NCBI GenBank assembly: GCA_964353455.1
Contig: CAYGWP010000285.1
Span: 1 to 6,887, forward strand
Direction of reading: 5' to 3'
Origin: CAYGWP01 sp964353455
GTDB taxonomy: Bacteria > Planctomycetota > Phycisphaerae > FEN-1346
DNA: 6,887 bases
Shown piece by piece: positions 1 through 5,706 of the stretch. A program made the translations under genes and the position numbers. Position 1 is the stretch's first letter. Every line of letters starts with the position of its first letter. The notes below the pieces were generated by a model. That model made no database searches and was not told the DNA's origin. It saw only the letters and a list, made by a program, of their open reading frames with translations.

Positions 1-1359
1 TTAGCCGCGACTCGAAGAGGAGCGCGCTCCCTGGGGTTCGCCGTCCTCGCCTGCCTCCTCGTAGGATGCGAGCCGCGCGACCTGCGCAACACCGTCACGC
101 TCCTCTTCTCGGCCGACGACCAGGGCGTCATCGCGGCCTGCGGGTGCCCCTCCAACCCCAGCGGCGGCCTCTCCAAGCGACAGGAACTTATCGACATCTA
201 TCGCCGCACACGCCCCCACGTGGTCTTCGTGGACGCCGGCGATCTCATGCCCGACTACAAGGCCCCCATCAAGGTCAAGTACCTCGCGGCGGCCGTCGGC
301 CGCGGCGCGTGGGACGCCATCGCACTGGGGGACCAGGAATTCCTCCTCGGCCCGGCCGCACTCAGGGACCTCTCGCGCGAGCACAACCTGCCGTTCATCT
401 GCGCAAACGTCCGCGACGAAACGGGCGAGTTCGTCGTCCCCCCGCACGTCGTCAAGGAGGTGAGCGACCCCAGGTGGCCCGCCCCGCGACGTATCGGCAT
501 ATTTGCAGTCATCGCCGACCGGGCGTACGGTTTCCCGCCGATGGAGTGGCGCGCGGGCCTCCGGGTCGAGCCGCCGCTGGAGGCCGCCCGCCGCGAGGCA
601 GGCCGACTCGCCGGCTGCGACCTCGTCGTCGCCCTATCGCACCAGCGGCTCGAAGAGACGCGCGAACTTGCCGCCGTCAAGGGCATCCACGTCATAGTCA
701 GCGGGCACGACACCACGCTCCTGCGGAAGCCCGAGAAGTGCGGCGATGCCATCATCGTCTCAACCGGCGGCGAGGGACGCATCATGGGCGCACTGGCCGT
801 CGTTCCGGGCCGCCAGGGCCGCCCCGAGATGAACCTCGAACTGACGGAACTCTCGGCCCACGTCCCCGATACAAAGTGGGTTATGGATATGTATTGGCAA
901 TATGTGAAGGAGGCCAAGGACAACCCGCCGCCCGACTGGGACCGCACGCCCATCCCGGCCGCCTACGCCCCCGCCGAGACCTGCGGCAAGTGCCACCCCG
1001 CCGAGTACCGCCAGTGGAGCACTTCGCATCACGCCCGCGCGTACGAATCCATCCGCCGCAAGGGCCGCCAGGACGACCCGGAGTGCCTCCTCTGCCACAC
1101 GATGGGCCTGGGGCGACCGGGCGGATTCGTCTCGCCCGCCAAGACCCCCGAATACGCCCGCGTCACGTGCCAGGGCTGCCACATCGTCACCCCCGACCAC
1201 GCCGACAAGAAGGTCAAGCCCGAGCCGAAGATCAACATCCATTCACGCCTCTGCATGTCTTGCCACGGCCCGGTCCAGAGCCCGGACTTCGACTACTTCG
1301 TGTACAAGCCGAAAATCCTTCACCTGCCCCCCGGTACCGTGCCTACAATGCCCAAGTAG
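1..1359 (+). CDS. Tetrahaem cytochrome c lipoprotein with N-terminal 5'-nucleotidase-like (UshA-type) domain, 5'-partial
   Basis: The frame is open from base 1, so the start codon lies upstream; 452 residues are visible. Residues 9-23 look like the end of a lipoprotein signal peptide, with lipobox L-V-G-C and the lipidated Cys at 67-69, so the protein is probably anchored on the outer face of a membrane. Residues about 32-310 follow the order of a 5'-nucleotidase metallophosphoesterase (S-A-D-D-Q-G, D-A-G-D at 78-81, G-D-Q-E-F at 110-114, later S-G-H-D). However, the usual N-D-x-H and G-N-H-E ligands are altered, so phosphatase activity is doubtful. A C-G-C-P motif occurs at 47-50. The C-terminal part carries four CxxCH haem sites (CGKCH 982-996, CLLCH 1084-1098, CQGCH 1168-1182, CMSCH 1252-1266), and a W-x3-S-H-H segment after the first resembles cytochrome c554-type proteins. 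Electron transfer is likely; the partner is unknown. The M48 gene follows after 91 bp and may be co-transcribed. Confidence 0.88.
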   Translation, partial: LAATRRGARSLGFAVLACLLVGCEPRDLRNTVTLLFSADDQGVIAACGCPSNPSGGLSKRQELIDIYRRTRPHVVFVDAGDLMPDYKAPIKVKYLAAAVGRGAWDAIALGDQEFLLGPAALRDLSREHNLPFICANVRDETGEFVVPPHVVKEVSDPRWPAPRRIGIFAVIADRAYGFPPMEWRAGLRVEPPLEAARREAGRLAGCDLVVALSHQRLEETRELAAVKGIHVIVSGHDTTLLRKPEKCGDAIIVSTGGEGRIMGALAVVPGRQGRPEMNLELTELSAHVPDTKWVMDMYWQYVKEAKDNPPPDWDRTPIPAAYAPAETCGKCHPAEYRQWSTSHHARAYESIRRKGRQDDPECLLCHTMGLGRPGGFVSPAKTPEYARVTCQGCHIVTPDHADKKVKPEPKINIHSRLCMSCHGPVQSPDFDYFVYKPKILHLPPGTVPTMPK

Positions 1360-1450
1360 CGCGGCGGGGGGCGACCCGCATTCGAGCCGGGGGCGGCATT
1401 CTTCGAGCCGGGCGGGAGCCCCTGGTAACGCAGCACCGAGAAGGTTAGTT

Positions 1451-3322
1451 ATGTATCTATTCGTAATTATCGGCCTCGTGTTCGCCGTCGTGTCGGTGGA
1501 CATCGCCTCGCGCCAGCCAGCCCCCGACCCGTGGGTCGTCCTGCCCTGCACGGCCTTCATCGCCGCCGCCGTGTTCCTGGCCGGGCTCCTCATGAGCCTC
1601 ATCATCATCCGCCGCACCGCCGCACTTGAGGGCGACGAGCAGCCGCTCCTCCGCCGCGTCGCCCGCCTGGGCCGCGCATACCGATCGCTCGTCCTCCTGG
1701 CGTACGCCGTCATCCTCTTCCGGCTCGGCTGGCCGGCCATGGCCCTTGACGCGGCGGGTCGGGACTGGCAACTCCCGGCGCTCGCCCTCACGCTCGCGCC
1801 GCTTCTCGTGCTGCTCCTCGTTTCGTGGATCGCCGTCTATTGGGCCGACCGGGGCCTGCGCGCCGCCATGTTCGCCCGCGCGGGGGCCGTCGCCCCCGTC
1901 GCCCAGTGGACGCTGCCCCGATTCCTCGAATTCATGTTCCGCCAGTACGTCCTCGTGATGCTCGTGCCGCTGGCGGCCCTCGTGGGCCTTGACGACGTCA
2001 TCAACCGCCTGGCCGGCCCGGCCGAGACGCCGCTGGCCGCTTTCCTCGCCGGGGCATCACTGGTCGCCGCATTCCTCGTGGCGGGGCCGTGGGTCCGCCT
2101 CTGCTGGAAGACCGCCCCTCTGCCGCAGGGCGAACTCCGCGACCGCCTCTTCGCTCTGGCCGACCGCTCAGGCATCCGCATCGCCGACGTCCTGGTGTGG
2201 CGCACGAATCTCTCCATCGTCAACGGGTGCATGGTCGGAATTGCCGGGCCGCTCCGGTACATCCTGATAACCGATGCGCTGCTGCTGGCCATGTCGCAGG
2301 CGCCCGAGGAGGTGGAGGCCGTCTTTGCGCACGAAGTCGCACATGTTAAATATCGACATACGCTGCTATTTGCGGTTGTTGCGGCCGGCGGCGTCTCGGC
2401 CGCGCTCGTCGTCCTGTATCTTCTCGCCGTCGCCGTCCCGGCAGGGCTGGCCGCCGCGGATGCCGTGCTCGGTCCGTACGTCGCCGTGCCTCAGCCCGAC
2501 TTCCTGAACTCCGAGTGGCCCCAGGCCGGCACGCTGGCCGCGGTCGTCCTGGCCTACTTGTACCTGGGCTTCGGCTACGTCTCGCGCCGGTGCGAGGTCG
2601 AGGCCGATCTTTACGCCGCCCGCGCCACCAATTGCCCCGTGTCCTGCTCGCCGCCGGATGCCGGCCTGCGGGCCGCCGGCCCCGCGGGCTCGAGCCCCGA
2701 GCCGCTCTCGGCGGATGCACCAGGGCAGGGGCTCTGCCTGCATCGCGTCGCGGTCTTCACCAGCGCCCTGCGGCGGATCGCACGCCTCAACGGCGCTGCC
2801 GAGACGGCTCGCGGATGGCGCCACTTCAGCATCGACAGGCGATGCAGGATACTCGCGGCCCTGGCCGCCGACCCGGCCCAGATGCCGCGGGTCGAGCGAC
2901 GCATCAGACGCGTCAAGGCAGTTGCGCTGCTTGCGGCCCTCATCCTTGCGGCAGCCGCCGCGGCCGTCTGGATGGCCCCACAGCCGTCAGAGCCGGACCA
3001 CCCAGAGACACCGGCAGGCCCAGAGGATATCCACCCGGAGCGCCCGACTTGGCTCGTACGACTCGTTGATCGGGATGAGGTGGACGAAATCGCCCTCCGG
3101 CCGCCACAGTTTCACCGTCACGCCCACGCGGCCGCGGATCTTGACGACGGCCGTCTGGCCGGGCCGCGGCTCGACGCCCCTGCGGCAGACGATGATGTCG
3201 CCGTCCAGGATCCGCGGGGCCATGCTGTCGCCATCCACGCGCAGGGCGAACGCGCCAGGACCGACCGCCAGGCCCGGCAGTTGGAGGAACTCCAGGATCC
3301 CCTCCGGCGTCGGCTCCGATAA
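1451..3322 (+). CDS. Polytopic membrane M48-family zinc metallopeptidase with antisense-overlapping C-terminal tail
   Basis: The frame encodes 623 residues. The ATG start is supported by GAGAAGG at 1438-1444, six bases upstream. The N-terminal half is very hydrophobic, with likely membrane segments near residues 2-18, 29-53, 78-98, 107-130, 166-185 and 195-215. The catalytic motif H-E-V-A-H lies at 294-298, and the third zinc ligand is probably E382 in C-E-V-E-A-D, as in HtpX/Ste24-type peptidases. Two hydrophobic stretches (about 304-336 and 360-378) lie between them. A Cys/Pro/Gly-rich insert (about 394-430) precedes the helix F-T-S-A-L-R-R-I-A. A last hydrophobic segment (488-508) seems to end the normal protein. 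Residues 513-623 lie wholly antisense to the repressor gene, are hydrophilic, and look like read-through translation rather than a domain. The family degrades or processes membrane proteins; the substrate is unknown. It may share a transcript with the cytochrome gene. The M48 assignment is firm; the true C-terminus is not. Confidence 0.85.
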   Translation: MYLFVIIGLVFAVVSVDIASRQPAPDPWVVLPCTAFIAAAVFLAGLLMSLIIIRRTAALEGDEQPLLRRVARLGRAYRSLVLLAYAVILFRLGWPAMALDAAGRDWQLPALALTLAPLLVLLLVSWIAVYWADRGLRAAMFARAGAVAPVAQWTLPRFLEFMFRQYVLVMLVPLAALVGLDDVINRLAGPAETPLAAFLAGASLVAAFLVAGPWVRLCWKTAPLPQGELRDRLFALADRSGIRIADVLVWRTNLSIVNGCMVGIAGPLRYILITDALLLAMSQAPEEVEAVFAHEVAHVKYRHTLLFAVVAAGGVSAALVVLYLLAVAVPAGLAAADAVLGPYVAVPQPDFLNSEWPQAGTLAAVVLAYLYLGFGYVSRRCEVEADLYAARATNCPVSCSPPDAGLRAAGPAGSSPEPLSADAPGQGLCLHRVAVFTSALRRIARLNGAAETARGWRHFSIDRRCRILAALAADPAQMPRVERRIRRVKAVALLAALILAAAAAAVWMAPQPSEPDHPETPAGPEDIHPERPTWLVRLVDRDEVDEIALRPPQFHRHAHAAADLDDGRLAGPRLDAPAADDDVAVQDPRGHAVAIHAQGERARTDRQARQLEELQDPLRRRLR

Positions 3323-3952
3323 CTGGATGAGCATGGCGGTCGCATCAGCCGGCCGCGACGAGTCGTCCTGAGGATCGGCCGCCGCCACCGCCGCACCGCG
3401 CTGACGGCCGGCCTTCGCATCCACCGATGCCAGCAAGTGGTCGAGGGCATCCGCCGACTCTTCCCCGGCGAAACATTCATCCCACTTCGCAAGCAGCCCG
3501 GCCGCCGTCCGACCGAGGATCGGAATCGCGCCGGCCTTGACCTCGGGCGCTGAGGGCCGCCACGCGGCCTCGCGCGGCGGAAACTTTTCCTGGACCGTCG
3601 CGAGGATTTCACGAAGCGCCGACCGAGCGCCGGCCGCACCGCCGGGCGCCTGGAGACGGGCAAGCACTTCCCGCGCCCCCTGTGACAACGTATTGTCACC
3701 GGCTCTTTCGGCGGAGGAGGGGAACGGCTCGCCCGCCCCGGTCATGAGCCACTCAAGGCTTGCCCCCGTGACCGCTGCCGCCCGGGCGAGGAGGTCGGCC
3801 GGCGGCTGCCGCCCCTTCTCGTAATAGTTGTAGGTAGAAGGACTTACGTTCAAGGCCCGCGCGAACGCCGCCCGCCCGCGCGGCCCGAAACACGTCCGCC
3901 TCAGGTCCGCCACGCGCCCGCAAATCCCGCTTTCAGGCTGGTTTTCAGTCAT
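2987..3952 (-). CDS. XRE helix-turn-helix / S24 (LexA-CI-like) self-cleaving repressor
   Basis: The gene encodes 321 residues from the ATG at 3952 (M-T-E-N-Q-P). A TTG start at 3979 would add nine residues, but the ATG is preferred because the added residues (G-H-Y-R-R-R-A-G) precede the domain and nothing supports them. Residues 12-70 form an XRE-type helix-turn-helix, with the recognition helix around S-P-S-T-Y-N-Y-Y-E-K-G. A long Ala/Arg-rich linker (about 75-140) follows. The S24 part has a cleavage-site-like A151-G152 after I-P-I-L-G-R-T-A, the catalytic serine S243 in G-D-S-M, and the catalytic lysine K281 in V-T-V-K-L-W. All parts needed for RecA-stimulated autocleavage, as in LexA, CI and UmuD, are therefore present. 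It probably represses itself and the divergent transcript through the dyad array just upstream. Its 3' end overlaps the convergent M48 frame by 336 bp. It could be a prophage remnant or a chromosomal SOS-type regulator; no other phage gene is visible. Confidence 0.88.
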   Translation of the reverse strand: MTENQPESGICGRVADLRRTCFGPRGRAAFARALNVSPSTYNYYEKGRQPPADLLARAAAVTGASLEWLMTGAGEPFPSSAERAGDNTLSQGAREVLARLQAPGGAAGARSALREILATVQEKFPPREAAWRPSAPEVKAGAIPILGRTAAGLLAKWDECFAGEESADALDHLLASVDAKAGRQRGAAVAAADPQDDSSRPADATAMLIQLSEPTPEGILEFLQLPGLAVGPGAFALRVDGDSMAPRILDGDIIVCRRGVEPRPGQTAVVKIRGRVGVTVKLWRPEGDFVHLIPINESYEPSRALRVDILWACRCLWVVRL

Positions 3953-3984
3953 ACCTGCCCGCCGCCGATAATGGCCCAAAATCG

Positions 3985-4089
3985 TTCGCTTCCGCGAATA
4001 TTCCCTTGCACGATATTCGCCGATGCGTATAATCCCATCGCATGATACGTCTTTGCGAATAACACAATACCGAGGTTCGCGGTGAATGG
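3985..4089. promoter_or_regulatory. Putative operator array for the S24 repressor (TTCGC-N4-GCGAA type)
   Basis: Three dyads with the same 5-4-5 layout lie between the repressor and the rightward transcript. 3985-3998 is perfect (TTCGC ttcc GCGAA). 4016-4029 has TTCGC cgat GCGTA. 4046-4059 has TACGT cttt GCGAA. A fourth perfect left half, TTCGC at 4076-4080, sits in register. Centres are at 3991.5, 4022.5, 4052.5 and 4082.5, so spacings are 31, 30 and 30 bp, close to three helical turns. The heptamer GCGAATA occurs at 3994-4000 and 4055-4061, and inverted at 4014-4020. Site 2 overlaps the -10 box at 4028-4033. The pattern is directly visible; binding by the adjacent repressor is inferred from position. 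Confidence 0.6.
4006..4033 (+). promoter_or_regulatory. Rightward sigma70-type promoter overlapping operator site 2
   Basis: A perfect -10 hexamer TATAAT lies at 4028-4033. The best -35 candidate is TTGCAC at 4006-4011 (three of six bases match TTGACA) with a 16-bp spacer. Transcription would start near 4040, run away from the repressor gene, and pass through a hairpin-rich leader to the small gene at 4356. The -10 box overlaps a repressor-type dyad, so repression by occlusion is plausible. No equally good leftward promoter for the repressor gene was found. Confidence 0.5.
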
Positions 4090-4355
4090 CAAACGCAAAA
4101 TCTTTACCTGGTCAAGATGGAGCCTGACGGGCGTGTGCCACGGCCGGTCTTGCCCGGCCGTGCGAACTGCGGCGGCCCTTGGTCAAGCCTCTTAAGTGTG
4201 AGGCCCGCGCCGAAGGCGGGCGAAAGGCATTCAGTCGCCCCGATGGGGCTCGATGAAAACGAGAAACAAGACGGCGGTCGCGCGACTTTTTCCACGGGCT
4301 TGCGCCGCGTGGCTACTATCAATCGTGCCTGCGGCACTCTGATGGAGTATCATCA
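4090..4355. other. Hairpin-rich untranslated leader or dispersed-repeat region
   Basis: No convincing gene lies here; frames on either strand have irregular codon use and no ribosome site. Three GC-rich inverted repeats are visible: 4139-4147/4154-4162, 4203-4208/4216-4221 (GCCCGC/GCGGGC) and 4237-4241/4245-4249 (GCCCC/GGGGC, 3-base loop). TGGTCAAG occurs twice, at 4109-4116 and 4180-4187. If the promoter at 4006-4033 is used, this stretch becomes the 5' leader of the small gene or a separate structured RNA. It may equally be a mosaic of chromosomal dispersed repeats. Confidence 0.4.
4139..4162. repeat. Perfect 9-bp inverted repeat (CACGGCCGG/CCGGCCGTG)
   Basis: CACGGCCGG at 4139-4147 and CCGGCCGTG at 4154-4162 are exact reverse complements around the six-base loop TCTTGC. 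A very stable hairpin would form in RNA on either strand. No T-run follows, so it is not a typical intrinsic terminator. It could be a REP-like dispersed palindrome or part of a structured leader. Confidence 0.6.
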
Positions 4356-4526
4356 ATGAAACCCCACGACGCCGCCGTCGAAGAAATCCTCAAGGGCCTC
4401 GAAGGCCTCGAGATGCTCACCCAGTGGCAGCAATCCTTGGTCCGCGACCTGCACGCCAAGGCCAAGAGACTGCTGGCGTCGCTCGAAGACAATCCGCCCC
4501 CCGACGCGCCCAGCCGCCCTGCGTAA
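4356..4526 (+). CDS. Small acidic helical protein, 56 residues, function unknown
   Basis: An ATG at 4356 follows GGAG (4344-4347) with an ideal 8-base spacing, and the frame ends at TAA 4524-4526. Codon third positions are strongly G/C, as in the host-like genes on the left, which supports real coding. The protein starts M-K-P-H-D-A-A-V-E-E-I and is predicted to be one long amphipathic helix (about residues 4-45) with regular Leu/Ile spacing and mixed charge. It ends in a Pro-rich tail (P-P-P-D-A-P-S-R-P-A). There is no signal peptide, membrane segment or Cys cluster. I do not recognise the family. It is the first good reading frame downstream of the operator-controlled promoter at 4006-4033, so it may be a repressor-controlled product, for example a protein-binding regulator or stress peptide. 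That role is inferred only from position. Confidence 0.6.
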   Translation: MKPHDAAVEEILKGLEGLEMLTQWQQSLVRDLHAKAKRLLASLEDNPPPDAPSRPA

Positions 4527-4687
4527 GATCGGGAGGCCGTCTTCACGCGGGGTGCGCGGCCGAAGCGCGGGCCGGGTTTGATGGGCGGCGTGCGAGGCAC
4601 GCGTGAGAACAACGACTTCTTGAGGGGCGCCGAGGCGCGGTATGGGGGCATTCACGCTGGAAGCGCACGCTGGAGGCAATTACGGCC

Positions 4688-4716
4688 TCGACTTACTGCG
4701 GCAGAAATGTTAGACT
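4688..4716 (+). promoter_or_regulatory. Candidate promoter for the adenine methyltransferase
   Basis: TCGACT at 4688-4693 (4/6 to TTGACA) and TAGACT at 4711-4716 (4/6 to TATAAT) are separated by exactly 17 bp. Transcription would start near 4723, giving a leader of about 75 nt that includes the palindrome at 4746-4760. The surrounding stretch 4527-4797 holds no gene I would support. Confidence 0.35.
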
Positions 4717-4745
4717 GTGTGAGGCTGGAGGAATCCACGCGAGAG

Positions 4746-4760
4746 GAAGTCAATGACTTC
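4746..4760. promoter_or_regulatory. Perfect 15-bp palindrome upstream of the methyltransferase (possible operator)
   Basis: GAAGTCA at 4746-4752 and TGACTTC at 4754-4760 are exact reverse complements around a single A. It lies between the candidate promoter and the methyltransferase start 38 bp downstream. Such sites often bind dimeric regulators, and restriction-modification operons are commonly controlled through short AGTC/GACT-containing dyads. No controller-protein gene is visible here, so the binder is unknown. Confidence 0.4.
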
Positions 4761-4797
4761 ACGGAGGACGGGGCTATGGGGATGAGGGTCGAATGCA

Positions 4798-5706
4798 ATG
4801 AGGCTGGGTAACATACCACAGGCATTCCCTTACCAAGGCAGCAAGCGGAAACTCGCCGGGCTGATTGTGCAGTGCATCCCAAGAAACACGGAACTGCTGC
4901 TGGAGCCGTTCGCGGGTTCCGCTGCGATTTCGATCGCGGCGGCATGGCTCGGTCGCGCTAAGCAATTCTGGCTGAATGACACGCACGCGGCTCTCATGGG
5001 ATTGTGGAACAGGATCATCCACGACCCCGAAGGTCTGAGTGCGGACTATGCGCGATTGTGGCACGCCCAACATGGCCGCGAGCGCGAGTACTATGACCAG
5101 ATTCGCAGCGAGTTCAATTCAAGTCACAGGCCGGAACTCCTCCTTTACCTGCTTGCGCGGTGCGTGAAGGCCGCCATCCGGTACAACAGGAACGGAGGCT
5201 TTAACAACAGCCCCGACAACCGCCGCAAGGGGATGCGTCCCGACACGATGGCGAGGAATATACGGCTGGTTTCGCAGATTCTGGGCCCACAGACCAGGAC
5301 GACGGCCGAGGACTACACCTGTGTCCTGAAAGAGGCTAGGTCCACAGACTTGGTTTATATGGACCCTCCATATCAAGGGGTCTGTAGGGATCGTGATTGC
5401 AGGTATGTCAAGGGTGTGGATTATGACGGATTCGTCGTGCAGTTGGAGAGATTGAACGAACGGGAAGTCCCGTTTATCGTCAGTTACGATGGGCGGACGG
5501 GCGACAAGGCCTATGGCAAGAGACTTCCTGAGCACCTGAACCTCGTCCACGCCGAGGTACTGGTCGGGCGGTCAACGCAGGCCACTCTCCTGGGGCGCGC
5601 TCACGAGACATACGAATCGATTTATGTATCTGCCTCTGCCGTGCGCAAACTCGGAGGAGTTCCCAGTGAACTGCGGGGAAGCCAACAGGCTGCCACTCTT
5701 TTCTGA
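4798..5706 (+). CDS. D12-class (Dam-like) DNA N6-adenine methyltransferase of a type II restriction-modification system
   Basis: The 302-residue protein starts at the ATG at 4798, nine bases after GAGGG (4784-4788); an in-frame stop just upstream (4783-4785) fixes this as the first start. Motif order is that of alpha-class N6-adenine methyltransferases: motif X F-P-Y-Q-G-S-K-R-K (10-18), the S-adenosylmethionine-binding motif I E-P-F-A-G-S-A-A-I (36-44), N-D at 60-61, R-N-G-G-F-N (131-136), and catalytic D-P-P-Y (189-192). A C-terminal block S-Y-D-G-R-T-G (229-235) and R-S-T-Q-A-T-L-L-G-R (258-267) follows; the target-recognition segment is probably between motif I and D-P-P-Y. It transfers a methyl group to adenine in a short DNA site and so protects host DNA from the convergent HNH endonuclease. 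The recognition sequence cannot be read from the protein. Codons are less GC-biased than in the left-hand genes, suggesting transfer. Confidence 0.92.
   Translation: MRLGNIPQAFPYQGSKRKLAGLIVQCIPRNTELLLEPFAGSAAISIAAAWLGRAKQFWLNDTHAALMGLWNRIIHDPEGLSADYARLWHAQHGREREYYDQIRSEFNSSHRPELLLYLLARCVKAAIRYNRNGGFNNSPDNRRKGMRPDTMARNIRLVSQILGPQTRTTAEDYTCVLKEARSTDLVYMDPPYQGVCRDRDCRYVKGVDYDGFVVQLERLNEREVPFIVSYDGRTGDKAYGKRLPEHLNLVHAEVLVGRSTQATLLGRAHETYESIYVSASAVRKLGGVPSELRGSQQAATLF

Noticed and set aside
1381..1412. Direct repeat TTCGAGCCGGG (1381-1391 and 1402-1412) between the cytochrome and peptidase genes
   Set aside because: It is an 11-bp duplication in GC-rich intergenic DNA with no promoter or terminator context.
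66..1448. Long plus-strand frame of 460 codons overlapping the cytochrome gene
   Set aside because: It is rich in Arg, Pro and Gly without domain motifs, and its ATG falls inside the lipobox of the true frame, which carries four CxxCH motifs. It is a GC-rich shadow.
3953..3979. Upstream TTG start for the repressor
   Set aside because: It adds only nine residues before a domain that begins about twelve residues after the ATG, TTG is a weaker start, and no clear ribosome site supports it.
4278..4293. GTCGCGCGAC followed by TTTTT as an intrinsic terminator
   Set aside because: The palindrome leaves at most three stem pairs once a loop is allowed, too weak for termination.
4117..4359. Plus- and minus-strand frames of about 80 codons in the leader region
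   Set aside because: They run through the perfect hairpins, have no Shine-Dalgarno sequence and no recognisable composition.
4578..4811. Plus-strand frame of 77 codons ending just inside the methyltransferase, considered as a restriction controller gene
   Set aside because: It has no helix-turn-helix pattern and no ribosome site, its codon use is irregular, and it runs through the promoter and palindrome region.
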